64,000 nucleotides of DNA from CAVRUZ01 sp963724495 (GCA_963724495.1 CAVRUZ010000001.1:1-64000); one strand, 5' to 3'. Positions 27,001-37,118 are shown, counted from the first letter of the stretch. Notes: generated by a model from the letters alone, not told the origin. Translations and numbers: made by a program.

Positions 27001-27394
27001 GCGAAGCGTGTTCGAGCCGCTGTCCTTGGCCGAGGCGAGGTCTGCCCTGGTGGAGCTGGTCGATCTCTACCGGGCGGGCCTGAACTCGCCGCTGCCACTG
27101 CCGATCAAGACCGCCGAGGCCTACGCCACCGCACGTAAGACGACGAGGGTGCCAGCCGCTCGCGTTCGTGCGGAGCAGGAGTGGGAGGGGGGTCGCTTCC
27201 CGGGTGACCGGGGAGACGCCGAGTACGTGCTCATGCACGGACCGGAAGCGCCCTTCACCGTGCTCACCAGCCAGCCTCCTCAGCCCGGCGAGGGTGGCCC
27301 AGGGTGGCCGACCGACGAGACCGACCGGTTCGGCCTGCTGGCACGTCGGCTCTGGGACCGCCTGCAGGCTGCCGAGGCATCGGTGAAGCCGTGA
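24053..27394 (+). CDS. recC: Exodeoxyribonuclease V subunit gamma (RecC)
   Basis: RecC subunit of the RecBCD helicase-nuclease, which processes double-strand ends and scans for the recombination hotspot. The chosen GTG gives about 1,113 residues, matching RecC length, with GGGGGAGG upstream; the frame is open further 5' but that part overlaps the divergent GNAT. Recognisable segments are VPAQGVERWLAQRLSHVLGA near the N-terminus, VHATHGRTRQVEVLREVI, and VPMRSVPHRVVCLLGLDDGVFPR. The stop overlaps the recB start as GTGA, so the subunits are translationally coupled. Confidence 0.92.
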   Translation: MLIVHRAAGGAALARALADVLATPLGDPFASEVVAVPAQGVERWLAQRLSHVLGAHNGDGVCANVVFPSPASMLDDALQSVSAEHAETVERWAAKRSVWPLVDVIDASLPSEAWCRPLAQHLGSGADDKGRRMAVAGRLARLFEDYGQSRPDMLRAWAAGRDEVGDGQPLADDLRWQAELWRRLRDSLGTPSPAEQLADACARLREEPGLSQLPGRLSVFGASRLSPARLTVLAALAAHRDVHVWLHHASPVLWEKVQQSKPVLRRRDDETAGVLTNPLLTSLSRDILELQQLVARCAPESTTVLHESEPQQDTLLGWLKQDLADDAISQLARPLDENDRSVQVHATHGRTRQVEVLREVIVGLLADDPTLEPRDIVVMCPDVETFAPIVAATFSLGAEEDAAHPAARLRVRLADRALRQTNGLLSVLAQLLELGAARITASQVLDLAATPAVRLRFRFDDDELERLRDWTVGTGVRWGLDSAHRSTWGLGAVAQGTWRAGLDKLLLGAAMEGTLAAYGDVVPLDDIDSSDIDLAGRFAELVDRLAAAQSLMAERHSPEGWMSGLEAAVLGLATTTRDTAWQHIQLRGELADITEAATGSPAQLGLSDVRSLLDSVLAGRPTRSSFRTGTLTVCTLVPMRSVPHRVVCLLGLDDGVFPRQSIRDGDDVLARDPWVGERDPRSEDRQLLLDAISAAEERLVITYTGSDERTGADVPPAVPLGELLDALDRTATASDRRRVRDVVTVRHPLQPFDARNFQRGSIRPAAPFSFDQLAFAGAVAAVGPGTEPGPFLAGPLPARPPGPIQLIDLHRLIAHPARGFLRQRLQVAETRGEDEPADSLPVELDSLEQWAVGERVLSERLAGLEPAACRSLEEARGTLPPGKLGAASLLRVGRSVEALVQATLLDRAVEPTGQDVDINLPDGTRLTGTVDGVRGDVIFSITYSRLAPRHRLRAWVDLVALSVAQPGRAWRAVAVGRDGRGTQRSVFEPLSLAEARSALVELVDLYRAGLNSPLPLPIKTAEAYATARKTTRVPAARVRAEQEWEGGRFPGDRGDAEYVLMHGPEAPFTVLTSQPPQPGEGGPGWPTDETDRFGLLARRLWDRLQAAEASVKP

Positions 27395-30300
27395 CGACGC
27401 CACCGGTGCCCCAGCCATTCGACCTCCTCGGTCCGCTGCCCGAGGGCACGACCGTGCTGGAGGCCAGCGCGGGGACCGGCAAGACCTACACGATCGCGGC
27501 CCTGGTCGCGCGCTATGTCGCCGAGGACATCGCGAAGATGGACGAGTTGCTCGCCGTGAGCTTCAGTCGCGAGTCGACCCGCGAACTGCGGGAGCGGGTC
27601 CGCGAACGGCTCGTCAGCGCCCGCGATGGGCTGGCCGATCCGTCGAGGCTGCCCGCCGGTGACCATCTCCTTGCCTACCTGGCGAAAGCCGACCCCGAGG
27701 AGGTGGAAGCCAGGCGACGCAGACTGGCCGAGGCGTTGAGCGTCTTCGACTCCGCGACCGTCACGACCACCCATGGATTCTGTCAACAGGTGCTCCTGAC
27801 CCTCGGAACCGCCGGTGACCACGACGCCGGGGCAGTCTTGCTGGAGAACGTCGGCGACCTGGTCGCCGAGGTTGCCGACGACCTCTATGTGCGCAAGTGG
27901 GGAGGGCCGGCCGCCGACTCCGCGGACATGTCGCGGGACGACTTCCACCAGCTCGCATTGGCGGCCGCCAGTGACCCTGCCACCACGTTGGTGCCCGCAA
28001 CCGACGCGGAGGCGGCGCCCGGCATGAGAGCCCGTATCGCGGTTGCGGTGCGGACGGAGGTCGACCGCCGCAAGCGTCGCCAACAGCTCATCGACTACGA
28101 CGACATGCTGACCCGACTGGCAACGACCCTCACCGACCCCGAGTTCGGGCCGGTGGCCAAGGAACGGCTCCGCAACCGCTACCGGGTGGTGCTCGTCGAC
28201 GAGTTCCAGGACACCGATCCGGTGCAGTGGACGATCCTGCGCGAGGCGTTTCACGGACATCGGGCGCTGGTGCTGATCGGTGACCCGAAGCAGGCCATCT
28301 ACGGCTTCCGCGGCGCCGATGTCCATGCGTACCTCGAGGCAAAGGAAGCCGCGGCGCTCGTTCGGACGCTGCCCACGAACTTCCGCAGTGACGCGGGTCT
28401 GTTGCGGGGTATGGATGCCGTCTTCCGCGGCGCCGCCCTGGGTGACGACCGCATCCGTGTCGTTCCGGTGAGCGCCGAGTACACGGGTCAGATGGTCGAT
28501 GTTCCTGCGCCGGTGCAGCTGCGGGTGCTGCGCCGGGACGGACTGGGCATCACCAACGACGGCACGGCCCGAACGGGCGAGGCACGAGAGGCGGTGGCGC
28601 ACGACCTGGCGGCCCAGGTGGTGGCGCTCCTGTCGGCGGAAACCCCAGTACGGCCACGGGATCGCAGCAGTCAGCGGGCGCTTCAGCCCGGCGACATCGC
28701 GGTACTGGTGCGACAGAACGATCAGGCGTTGCTGGTTCAGTCGTGCCTTGCCGAGGCCGGAGTACCGGTGGTGTTGACCGGCAGGACCAGCGTCTTCTCG
28801 ACTCCTGCGGCGGCGGAGTGGCAGCTGCTGCTCGAGGCGATGGAGCAGCCGCACCGGGCAACCCGGGTCCGGCGGCTCGCGCTGGGGTGTTTCGTGGGCA
28901 AGAGCGCCACCGAGCTCGATGCCCTCGGCGACGACTATGCAGACGATCTCGCGCTGCGGTTGCGGATCTGGGCGAAGGTGCTCGAGGTCAGGGGAGTAGC
29001 GGCGCTGTTCGAGGCGGTCTCTCTGTCGCAGCAGCTGCAGGGTCGCATCCTGGGGCAGGTCGGGGGAGATCGACTGCTGACCGACCTCCGGCACATCGCC
29101 CAGGTGCTGCATCAGGAGGCCCTGGAGGGACAGCTCGGAGTCACCGCCCTCTTGGTCTGGCTGCGAAGGCGGCGGGAGGAGGCGGCCCGGGAAGGCGGCC
29201 AGGAGCGCAGTCGCCGGCTCGAGACCGATGCAGCTGCCGTGCAGGTCATCACCGTGCACACCAGCAAGGGTCTGGAGTTCCCGGTGGTGATGGTGCCGTT
29301 CGCCTGGAACAACTGGGCTGGTCGGGAGCCTGCGACAGCGGTCTTCCACAACGAGCACGACAAGCGGGTCCGCGACGTCGGCGGACCTGGCAGCCCCGAC
29401 TGGCGTGCCCATGTGCAGAAGCACAAGCAGGAGGAGACCGACGACGAACTCCGCCTGACCTACGTGGCCATGACCCGGGCGATGTCGCATCTCGTCCTGT
29501 GGTGGGCCCCCTCCTTCAACACGAGACAGTCGCCGCTGCAGCGCCTGTTGCTGCACGACGACCCGGCCGTTCTGGCACCGCTTTCCATCGATGTGCCCGA
29601 AGATGCGCGGGCACTGGCCGCGTTCCGCGCGTTGGCTGCCGGGAGTGAGGGCGGGCTTGGCGTGGAGGTCGTGACGCCAGGTCCGAGAACGGCGTGGTCG
29701 CCGCCGAGGGAGGCCGTCCCTCGACTCGAACTGGCCACGTTCACGCGGTCGTTGGACGAAGGCTGGCGGCGGACCTCCTACAGCTCGCTCACCTCGGCCG
29801 CGCACGACCAGGCCATGCGTCTGGGCAGTGAGCCGGAGGTGGGGCAGAAGGACGACGAGACCGACGTCGAGCTCCCCACTGACGACGAGGGCAGCGACCC
29901 CACGCTGCTGTCGACGATCTCGTTGTGGGACACGCTGCCCGGCGGGGCCGGCTTCGGCACGCTGGTGCACACCGTGCTGGAACAGGTCAAGGATCCCGCG
30001 GACGAAGGACAAGTGCGGGAGGCGGTCGCACGGCAGGTGGCGCGCTACGCGCCCGGAACCGACGTCGGACTGCTCACATCCGGGCTACTCGCCGCGCTAG
30101 CCACCCCGCTTGGTGACCTGACGAGCGGGCTGGCACTGCGCGACCTTCCTGCTGCCGACCGGCTGAGCGAGCTCGACTTCGAACTGCCGTTGGCTGGTGG
30201 CGACATGGTTCGTGCGGGGGACGTGATGCTCAGCCACCTCGTGCCGCTCTGGCGTCGGCACTGCCCCACGGGTCAACTCTCGGGAGTACCCAGATGTCCT

Positions 30301-30727
30301 TGCCCAGTTGGACGATGTGCCGTTGCGGGGGTATCTGGCCGGCAGCATCGACGCCGTGCTGCGGATCGGAGAGGCTTCGGCTTCCCGCTTCGTGGTGGTC
30401 GACTACAAGACCAACCGGTTGGGTGGTCATGAGGAGCCGCTCACGGCCTCGCACTACCGCGCATCGGCCCTCGAGAGCGCGATGATCGAGGCGCACTACC
30501 CACTGCAGGCCCTGCTCTACTCCGTTGCGCTGCATCGCTACCTGCGCTGGCGCCAACCGGGGTACGACCCGGACGTTCACCTCGGCGGGATCCTGTACTT
30601 GTTCCTGCGTGGCATGACCGGCCCCGACGTCGTCGACAGCGACGGTTCCGTGCCGGGTGTGTTCAGCTGGCGACCTCCTTCCGGCCTGGTCACCGGGCTG
30701 TCCGACGTCCTGGCCGGTTCCCTGTGA
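27391..30727 (+). pseudogene. recB: Exodeoxyribonuclease V subunit beta (RecB), frameshifted before nuclease domain
   Basis: The helicase part is clear: Walker A ASAGTGKTY near residues 25-33, VVLVDEFQDTDPVQW, GDPKQAIYGFRGAD, VQVITVHTSKGLEFPVV and LRLTYVAMTRAMSHLVL. The frame is lost between 30255 and 30290, after LVPLWRRH. The C-terminal nuclease domain continues in the +1 frame with EYPDVLAQLDDVPLRGYLAGSIDAVLR and the nuclease motif FVVVDYKTNRL, ending at 30727. If real, this leaves a helicase without nuclease. Since recC and recD are intact and the operon overlaps are preserved, a one-base insertion error is likely. Confidence 0.88.
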
Positions 30728-32601
30728 CCACTGGATACGAGGTGTCCCTTGCCCTCCGAGCGGGGGGTCTGCTCGCGACCTTCAACCAGGCGGGCATCTT
30801 GTCGGCCGCGGACGTGCACGTCGCCAGCCGGCTGGGACACATCGGCGGCGAGCACGACGACGCCGTACTCCTCGCGATAGCGCTGCTGGTGCGTTCGACG
30901 CGGCACGGGTCGGTGGTGCTCGACCTCTCGACCGCCGAGGAGACCACGAGCGAGGACGTCGACGACGACGGCGAGATCCCTGCCCGCGACGTGCCGCTCA
31001 GCTGGCCCGACGACTGGGAGGCCCGGTGCGCAGCCAGCCCGTTGATCGGTGGACCACTCCGCATGGCGGGCTCGCGACTCTGGCTGTCGAGGTACTGGGA
31101 CCAGGAGGAGCAGGTGGCCGCCGAGCTGCTCAATCGGTGCGCCACGCGGCCAAACGATCTCGACCTCGATGTCCTCGCGGCCGGGCTCGACCAGCTCTTC
31201 GTGCCCGGTAAGGACGATGACCAGCGACTGGCCGCGGCGTGCTGTGCCCTGTCGTGGGTGAGCGTCCTTGCCGGCGGGCCCGGTACCGGCAAGACGACCA
31301 ACGTGAGCAGGCTGCTCGCCCTGCTGCTGGCGCAGCATCCCGACTGGCGCATCCGGCTGGCCGCACCGACCGGCAAGGCCGCTGCCCGGCTCGAGGAGGC
31401 CGTCCGGTCGTCGACGACCGCTCTTCCGCAAGCCGACCAGGATCGCCTCGGTCAGCTCTCGGCGACCACCCTGCACCGCCTCCTTGGCTGGCTGCCGGGG
31501 GCGCGGAGCCGCTTTCGCCACGACCGCACGAACCGGCTGCCGATCGAGGTCCTGGTCGTGGACGAGAGCTCGATGGTGTCGCTCACGATGATGGCGCGAC
31601 TGCTCGAGGCGTTGAGGCCGGCAACGCGAATCGTGCTCGTGGGTGACCCCGACCAGCTTGCTTCGGTCGAAGCTGGAGCGGTGCTCGGCGACCTGGTCGA
31701 TCGCACGACGCTCAACCGCAGAACGCCGGACTTCGCTGCTGCCCTGCGACGGGCCGTCCCGCGAGCGGTCGTGGAGGAGCAGCCGACGTCGGCGGCCGCG
31801 CTGGTGCGGGACGGCGTCGCGACGCTGGTCACCAACCGCCGCTTCCCCGCGACGAGTGGGATCGCGCTGCTGGCCGCGGCGGTTCAGGATGGCCGAGGCG
31901 CCGAAGCCCTGGAGATCCTCCGGTCGGCCGAAGCTCCGGAGGTCGAGCTCGTCGAGGTTGATGACGACGAGCATCTGTCGCCTGACCAGCTGAGCGGCGT
32001 TCGGACGGACGTGGTGGCAAGCGGCTCTGCGTTGCATGCGGCTGCGCATGCCGGCGACACCGCGGCCGCACTCGACGCACTCGACGCGCACCGCCTGCTG
32101 TGTGCGCACCGCGGTGGACCGCGCGGCGTGCTGATGTGGAGCGCGGTCGCCGCCCGCTGGGTCGCCGACGAGCATCCGGTGACGAGCCTCGCCGACGGTC
32201 GGTACGCGGGCGAGCCACTCCTCGTGACCGCGAACGACTACGAGATCAACCTCTACAACGGCGACACCGGCGTGGTCATGGCCGATCCTCGTGGCGGGCT
32301 CATCGCAGCATTCGGCCGCGGCGGCGATCCGATCATGGTCCCGCTCGCGCGGCTCGGTGCCGTCCGGTCGATGCACGCGATGACGGTGCATCGCAGCCAG
32401 GGCAGCCAATTCGCCCGCATCACGGTGCTGCTCCCGCCTGCCACCTCGCCGCTGGGAACCCGGGAGACCGTCTACACAGCGGTGACGCGAGCGACCACGC
32501 ACGTGCGCGTGATCGGATCGGCCGAGGCGTTGGTCGCGGCGGTAGGGCGCCCGGCGGCGCGGGCGACTGGGTTGCGGGAGCGGTTGCTGGGCGAGGTGTA
32601 G
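30724..32601 (+). CDS. recD: Exodeoxyribonuclease V subunit alpha (RecD)
   Basis: Fast 5'-3' helicase subunit of RecBCD, 625 residues. An N-terminal RecD domain (1-160) is followed by Walker A GGPGTGKT at 184-191, Walker B/DExx in VLVVDESSMVSLTMM, GDPDQLASVEAGAVLGDL, and the late helicase motif MTVHRSQGSQFARI. The start GTG overlaps the recB stop as GTGA, completing a recC-recB-recD operon in the usual actinobacterial order. The frame is uninterrupted. Confidence 0.92.
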   Translation: MTTGYEVSLALRAGGLLATFNQAGILSAADVHVASRLGHIGGEHDDAVLLAIALLVRSTRHGSVVLDLSTAEETTSEDVDDDGEIPARDVPLSWPDDWEARCAASPLIGGPLRMAGSRLWLSRYWDQEEQVAAELLNRCATRPNDLDLDVLAAGLDQLFVPGKDDDQRLAAACCALSWVSVLAGGPGTGKTTNVSRLLALLLAQHPDWRIRLAAPTGKAAARLEEAVRSSTTALPQADQDRLGQLSATTLHRLLGWLPGARSRFRHDRTNRLPIEVLVVDESSMVSLTMMARLLEALRPATRIVLVGDPDQLASVEAGAVLGDLVDRTTLNRRTPDFAAALRRAVPRAVVEEQPTSAAALVRDGVATLVTNRRFPATSGIALLAAAVQDGRGAEALEILRSAEAPEVELVEVDDDEHLSPDQLSGVRTDVVASGSALHAAAHAGDTAAALDALDAHRLLCAHRGGPRGVLMWSAVAARWVADEHPVTSLADGRYAGEPLLVTANDYEINLYNGDTGVVMADPRGGLIAAFGRGGDPIMVPLARLGAVRSMHAMTVHRSQGSQFARITVLLPPATSPLGTRETVYTAVTRATTHVRVIGSAEALVAAVGRPAARATGLRERLLGEV

Positions 32602-32679
32602 GGATCTCGCCGCACCCGTCGAGCATCGGCGTGCCAGGTCGCGGCTCGCCTAGCCTCGAAGACAGTAAGGGGGCACCAC

Positions 32680-33408
32680 ATGCCTGAGGACGAGAAGCGG
32701 ATCGCGCTGTTGATCGACGCCGACAACGCGCCGGCGTCGAAGATCGACGTGATCCTGGCGGAGGTCGCGCGCCATGGGACGGCCAATGTGCGCCGTGCCT
32801 ACGGCAACTGGAAGAGCCCGAATCTGCAGCCGTGGGAGGCGACGCTCTTCACCTACGCGATCCAGCCCATCCAGCAGTTCGCATACAGCCGCGGCAAGAA
32901 CGCGTCCGACATGGCGATGGTGGTCGATGCCATGGACCTCCTCTACGCGGGTTCGCTCGATGCGTTCGCGATCGTGTCCAGCGACGCCGACTTCACCCCG
33001 TTGGTCATGCGCATTCTCACCAATGGGCTCCGGGTGTACGGCTTCGGTGAGCAGAAGACGCCAGAGCCTTTCGTCAATGCCTGTTCGCAATTCACGTATG
33101 TCGAGGGACTTGGGCAGCCGTCGGCGGTGCTCGACGAGCCGGTCCTGACGCGTGCGGACGGGCGGACGCTGCGCAGTGACAAGCGACTCGTCCAGATGCT
33201 GCGCAACGCCGCCGACGCGGTGACCGGTGACGACGGGTGGGCGCACCTCGGGCAGGTGGGCAGCCAGATCGGCAACCAGGCCTCGTTCGACTCGCGCAAC
33301 TACGGCTATCGCAAGCTGAGCGACCTGGTCGAGGCCACGGACCTGTTCGAGGTCCGGCGCGAAGAGAAGATCATCTTCATCCGGGACAAGAAGAAGGCTG
33401 CCGGCTGA
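32680..33408 (+). CDS. NYN-domain ribonuclease-like protein with OST-HTH/LOTUS domain
   Basis: 242 residues. The N-terminal NYN (PIN-like) domain has its acidic metal-site residues in LLIDADNAPAS, GKNASDMAMVVDAMDLL and VSSDADFTPLV. The C-terminal part, RLVQMLRNAADAVTGDDGWAHLGQVGSQIGNQ to KIIFIRDKK, matches the OST-HTH/LOTUS winged helix, thought to bind RNA. In family members this pair suggests an RNA-processing nuclease. It follows recD by 78 bases with its own AAGGGGG-type RBS, so it may or may not share the transcript. Confidence 0.85.
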   Translation: MPEDEKRIALLIDADNAPASKIDVILAEVARHGTANVRRAYGNWKSPNLQPWEATLFTYAIQPIQQFAYSRGKNASDMAMVVDAMDLLYAGSLDAFAIVSSDADFTPLVMRILTNGLRVYGFGEQKTPEPFVNACSQFTYVEGLGQPSAVLDEPVLTRADGRTLRSDKRLVQMLRNAADAVTGDDGWAHLGQVGSQIGNQASFDSRNYGYRKLSDLVEATDLFEVRREEKIIFIRDKKKAAG

Positions 33409-33490
33409 TCACCTGCGAGTCACGGCTCCGGACGGCTGGCCGCTGGAGCGACGGGGATCGTGGACTCGGCTCCTGGCCTCTACTTCGTCG

Positions 33491-33886
33491 TCAACACTTG
33501 ACTACCGGCTCACCCCGCGCGGCCGCAGCCTGGCGTGCCTCGGTGAACGGCTGGCGGTCGAAGATGATCCGGATGTGGACGATGCGGCCGTCGACGACCG
33601 TGTGGCACTCGGCACCGGGAGCGTCCTTCACCGGGACGGTGTCGGTGTCGTACATCAGCACCGCTGTGGAGTCGTCGCCGAACCCGGCGACCAGTTCTGC
33701 CCTGGTGACGATCTGGCTGAACGGACCCATGAAGGCGCGGAAGGCCTCCGCTCCCTCGAGGCGTCCGGCGGGCGCCTGGCAGACGATGTCGGCATCGATG
33801 TAGGCCATGGCGGCGTCGAAGTCGCCTCCGGTCCAGGCCCGGAAGTAGGCCAGCGCCGTCGCCAGAGCCGGGCTGTCGTTGGTCAT
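33491..33886 (-). CDS. SnoaL/NTF2-like fold protein
   Basis: 131-residue single-domain protein of the nuclear transport factor 2 fold. The start ALAYFRAWTGGDFDAAMAYIDADIVCQAPAGRLEGAEAF is the usual helix and strand of SnoaL-type proteins, and it ends with a beta sheet segment (ECHTVVDGRIVHIRIIFDRQPF). These act as isomerases, cyclases or binding proteins; no role is indicated here. It is convergent with the NYN gene. Confidence 0.78.
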   Translation of the reverse strand: MTNDSPALATALAYFRAWTGGDFDAAMAYIDADIVCQAPAGRLEGAEAFRAFMGPFSQIVTRAELVAGFGDDSTAVLMYDTDTVPVKDAPGAECHTVVDGRIVHIRIIFDRQPFTEARQAAAARGEPVVKC

Positions 33887-33974
33887 GGTGTGCCCTCTCC
33901 GTGTCCCGCGGAAGGTACTCCGCGGCCTTGGTCGTCGAATCGGAGCTCGAAGGGCCTGGGACTACCCTCCCGGC

Positions 33975-34655
33975 GTGGTGATCACGTTGGGTCTTGGCGA
34001 GCCGGAGGCGGGACCCTGGCGGGTGGAGTCGCTGTCGAATCTCGTGCCACTGATCACAGCGGGTCGGCCGTGGCCGATCGGGAGGCCGCTGATCGTCGCT
34101 GTCGATGGCCGTGGCGCCGGTGGCAAGACCACGCTGGCCGAGCGACTGCTGGATCTCACGCCGGATGCGCAAGTCGTGCACACCGACGACATCGCCTGGT
34201 GGCACTCCCGGTTCGGGTGGGAGGACCTGATGATCTCGGGAGTCCTCGAGCCGCTCCACCGCGGTGAGTCGGTGCACTACCAGCCGCCGGCCTGGGCCCC
34301 ACGCAAACGCTCCGGCCACATCGACGTGTCGGCTGACGCCCCGATGGTGGTCATCGAAGGCGTCGGCGCCTCTCGCCGCGAACTCGTCCGGCTGATAGAT
34401 GCGGCGATCTGGGTGCAGTCCGACTTCGTCGAGGCCGAGCGGCGGGGCATCCTCCGCGACGGTGGTGACGACGAGGCCGTGCAGGGCTGGCACGAATGGA
34501 TGGCGGAGGAACTCCCCTTCCTGGCGGCGGACAAGCCGTGGGAGCGGGCTGACGTGATCGTCGGTGGTTCGAACCAGGTCGACCACGATTCTGAGATTGA
34601 GGTCGTCATTGCCACCACGCTCGCGGGCATGGACAGGGCGAATCGCCCGGCGTAG
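33975..34655 (+). CDS. Uridine kinase-like P-loop ATPase
   Basis: About 226 residues. Walker A lies in VAVDGRGAGGKTTLAERLL, and the acceptor-site Asp pair in VVHTDDIAWWHSRFGWED. The lid region follows with arginines in EAERRGILRDGGDD. This order matches small kinases of the uridine kinase/phosphoribulokinase type. Two adjacent GTG codons (33975 and 33978) could start it; upstream in-frame codons overlap the divergent SnoaL-like gene and are not favoured. The substrate is unknown. Confidence 0.75.
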   Translation: MVITLGLGEPEAGPWRVESLSNLVPLITAGRPWPIGRPLIVAVDGRGAGGKTTLAERLLDLTPDAQVVHTDDIAWWHSRFGWEDLMISGVLEPLHRGESVHYQPPAWAPRKRSGHIDVSADAPMVVIEGVGASRRELVRLIDAAIWVQSDFVEAERRGILRDGGDDEAVQGWHEWMAEELPFLAADKPWERADVIVGGSNQVDHDSEIEVVIATTLAGMDRANRPA

Positions 34656-34685
34656 CTTCCCGAGAAGCACGGGGAGGGCTGATCC

Positions 34686-35144
34686 ATGACCGATCAAGGT
34701 GACCTTGCACTTCTCGATGATCCGGTTGCTCAGGAGCTGCTGGGGTCGGCGATTCCGGCCCACCTTGCCTATACCTGGACCGACGGAACCGCCCGCGTGG
34801 TACCGATCTGGTTCAACTGGTCGGGCGGCAACGTCGTCATGGGCTCACCGCCGGGGGCGCCGAAGCTGAAGGCGTTGGCCATGAATCCCAACGTGGCAGT
34901 GACGATCGACAGCACGTCCTGGCCGGCACACGTGCTGATGGTGCGCGGCACCGCAGAGGTGGAGATGACGGACGACGTCCATGCGGACTATGCGGCAGCC
35001 GCGGAGCGCTACATGGGCGAGCAGGCGGGCAAGGACTGGGTGGCGAGCCTGCGTGGACAGCCGATGGCCCGCATCGCAGTGCAGCCGGAGTGGGTGGGCA
35101 TTCTCGACTTCGAGACACGGTTCCCGAGCGCGCTGACGATGTAG
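34686..35144 (+). CDS. Pyridoxamine 5'-phosphate oxidase/F420-type split-barrel protein
   Basis: 152 residues forming one split beta-barrel flavin- or F420-binding domain. The N-terminal helix (DDPVAQELLGSAIPAHLAYT), GTARVVPIWFNWSGGNVVMGSPPGAPKLKALAMNPNVAVTID and a VRGTAEVE strand are standard for the family. Whether it uses FMN, F420 or heme is not clear. GGGAGGG eight bases upstream supports the ATG. It follows the kinase-like gene by 30 bases on the same strand. Confidence 0.82.
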   Translation: MTDQGDLALLDDPVAQELLGSAIPAHLAYTWTDGTARVVPIWFNWSGGNVVMGSPPGAPKLKALAMNPNVAVTIDSTSWPAHVLMVRGTAEVEMTDDVHADYAAAAERYMGEQAGKDWVASLRGQPMARIAVQPEWVGILDFETRFPSALTM

Positions 35145-35293
35145 GCCGCGCGCCAGACATGCACGCGTGCCTCGAAGCGCGGGGCTCTATGTCCGGGTTT
35201 GGGCCATATGCCGGCCAGCTGTGCATGTTCTGCGCGCCGAATCCGGCCGCCCTGCCTATTGAGCATCCGGCCGGTCCGTTGGACAGTGGCGCC

Positions 35294-35512
35294 ATGACTC
35301 CCGACGAGGAACAGCGTGCTCTGCAGAACGTGGTGGAGCGGGTGGGGCAGCGGCATCCCGATGTCGGTCGGGCGGAGATCGCGGATCGCGTGCGCAACCG
35401 CGCGGCCGAGTTCGAAGGCAGGCCGATCCGGAACTTCATTCCCCTACTCGTGGAGGGCGGCGTGCTGGGCGACCTCAGGTCGGGCCCGTCGCGGGCAACG
35501 CACAACAGATGA
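35294..35512 (+). CDS. Small three-helix-bundle protein (DUF3562-like)
   Basis: 72 residues from ATG 35294. The pattern EEQRALQNVVERVGQRHPDVGRAEIADRVRNRAAEFEGRPIRNFIPLLVE is like the actinobacterial three-helix bundle dimerisation family: two amphipathic helices, a Pro turn and a closing helix ending in a basic tail. The family role is not established. The longer in-frame extension back to 35090 overlaps the previous gene and is rejected. Confidence 0.6.
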   Translation: MTPDEEQRALQNVVERVGQRHPDVGRAEIADRVRNRAAEFEGRPIRNFIPLLVEGGVLGDLRSGPSRATHNR

Positions 35513-35599
35513 CCACGCCGGCCCGAGCCTCCTGAGCCCATCCTGGACTTTCCGCCGGACAACACGTGTCGCCGGGCGCCGCGGATGTCACGATGCCCC

Positions 35600-37118
35600 A
35601 TGGCTGTTACGCAGCATCTCGAGATCGAACGCAAGTACGACGTCGGTGAACAGGCGGAAATTCCAGACCTGACTGGACTTCCCGGCGTTTCCTCGGTCGA
35701 CGGACCGGAGGAGCATGAACTCGCCGCCGACTACTTCGACACACTGGATCTCCGACTCGCCGCAGCCGGGGTGACCCTTCGGCGGCGCACCGGTGGCGAC
35801 GATGAAGGGTGGCATCTGAAGCTGCCGGCCGACGTCGGCCGTCGCGAGATCCGGACGCCGCTCGAAGATGGGGCCGAAACCCCGCCGGCTCCGCTGCGCC
35901 GCCTGGTGGTCGGCCATATCCGCCGCGAGCCGCTGGCCCTGATCGTGTCCCTGCAGACGCGAAGGACCATCCGCCGGCTCCTTGCCGATGACGGTGGCGT
36001 GCTGGCCGAGGTCTGTGACGACCGGGTCAGCGCTGCCCTTCCTGGGTGGGACGCCGAGGCGCCGGTCTGGCGGGAGTGGGAGGCGGAACTGGCGACGCGG
36101 TGAGCCGACCCTTCTCGACGACGTGGACGCGCTCCTCACGGGTGCCGGCGCGCTCCGGGCAGCCCACGCTTCCAAGCTGCAGCGCATCCTCGGCTCACGT
36201 GTGTCGCCCCCTCCTGCTCCGCCGACGGCGTCAGCTGGGGGACCGGCCGCCGACGTCGTGCTGACGTACCTGGGCGAGCAGCGCGCCGCCCTGCTCCGGT
36301 TGGACCCGGCCCTTCGCTCCGACGAGCCGGAGGCGGTGCACGACACGAGGGTCGCGCTTCGCCGATTGCGGTCGGTGCTGGCGACGTATCGCAAGCAGTT
36401 CGACCGCGATGCCGTTGCCCATCTTCGCAACGAATCGTCCTGGCTGGCGGGCACATTGGGCACCGCACGCGACTCCGAGGTGCTACGTGAACACCTGCGG
36501 GCGGCGTTGGCGAAGGAGCCCGCGGAGCTGGTATTGGGGTCGGTCGCCACCCGCCTCGATGACGAACTCAGCAGCGCATTCCAACAGGGTCGTGAAGCCG
36601 CCCAGGCTGTGCTCGACGAGGACCGCTATCTCGACCTCCTGGACGAACTCGACGCCTTCCTCGAACGGCCACCCCTCACCGACCTGGCTCGTCGCCCGGC
36701 CCGAAAGGTCGTTCCGCGACTCGTCCGACGCGACTGGCGGCGCCTCCAGAAGGCCGTTGCCCATGCTGAGTCGCAGCCGGCCGGCAGCGATCGCGACGAA
36801 GCACTGCACGAGGTTCGCAAGGCAGCCAAGCGGTTGCGGTACGGCGCCGAATCGGCCACGCCGGTCTTCGGCAAGCCGGCCCGTCGGCTGGCGCACACCG
36901 CCAAGAAGCTGCAGACGGTGCTCGGCGATCACCACGACCTGGTGGTGGCACGCGACCTGCTGCGCCGGGTCGGCATCGAGGCGTACCTGGCCGGCGACAA
37001 CGCGTTCACCTACGGACGCCTGCACGGGCTCTTCCAGGCTCGTGCGGAACGCCTCGAACGCCGATGGCCCAAGGCCTGGTCGAGAGTGGCGCCTCCGCGT
37101 CCCAGGCGCTGGGGCTGA
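35600..37118 (+). pseudogene. CYTH-CHAD domain protein, frameshifted between domains
   Basis: The N-terminal CYTH (triphosphate tunnel) domain begins MAVTQHLEIERKYDV, with the ExExK signature at 8-12, and runs to WEAELAT. The C-terminal CHAD domain, a helical histidine-rich polyphosphate-binding module, has EAVHDTRVALRRLRSVL and DEALHEVRKAAKRLRYGAE. They are in different frames. Removing one base near 36096-36100 gives ATGEPTLLDDVDALL, the normal linker. Such fusions are linked to polyphosphate metabolism. It is either a sequence insertion or an early pseudogene. Confidence 0.85.

Noticed and set aside
27280..30012. A 910-codon open frame on the minus strand opposite recB
   Set aside because: It is a shadow of high-GC codon bias; its translation is Arg/Gln/His-rich with no motif, while the + strand frame has full helicase motifs.
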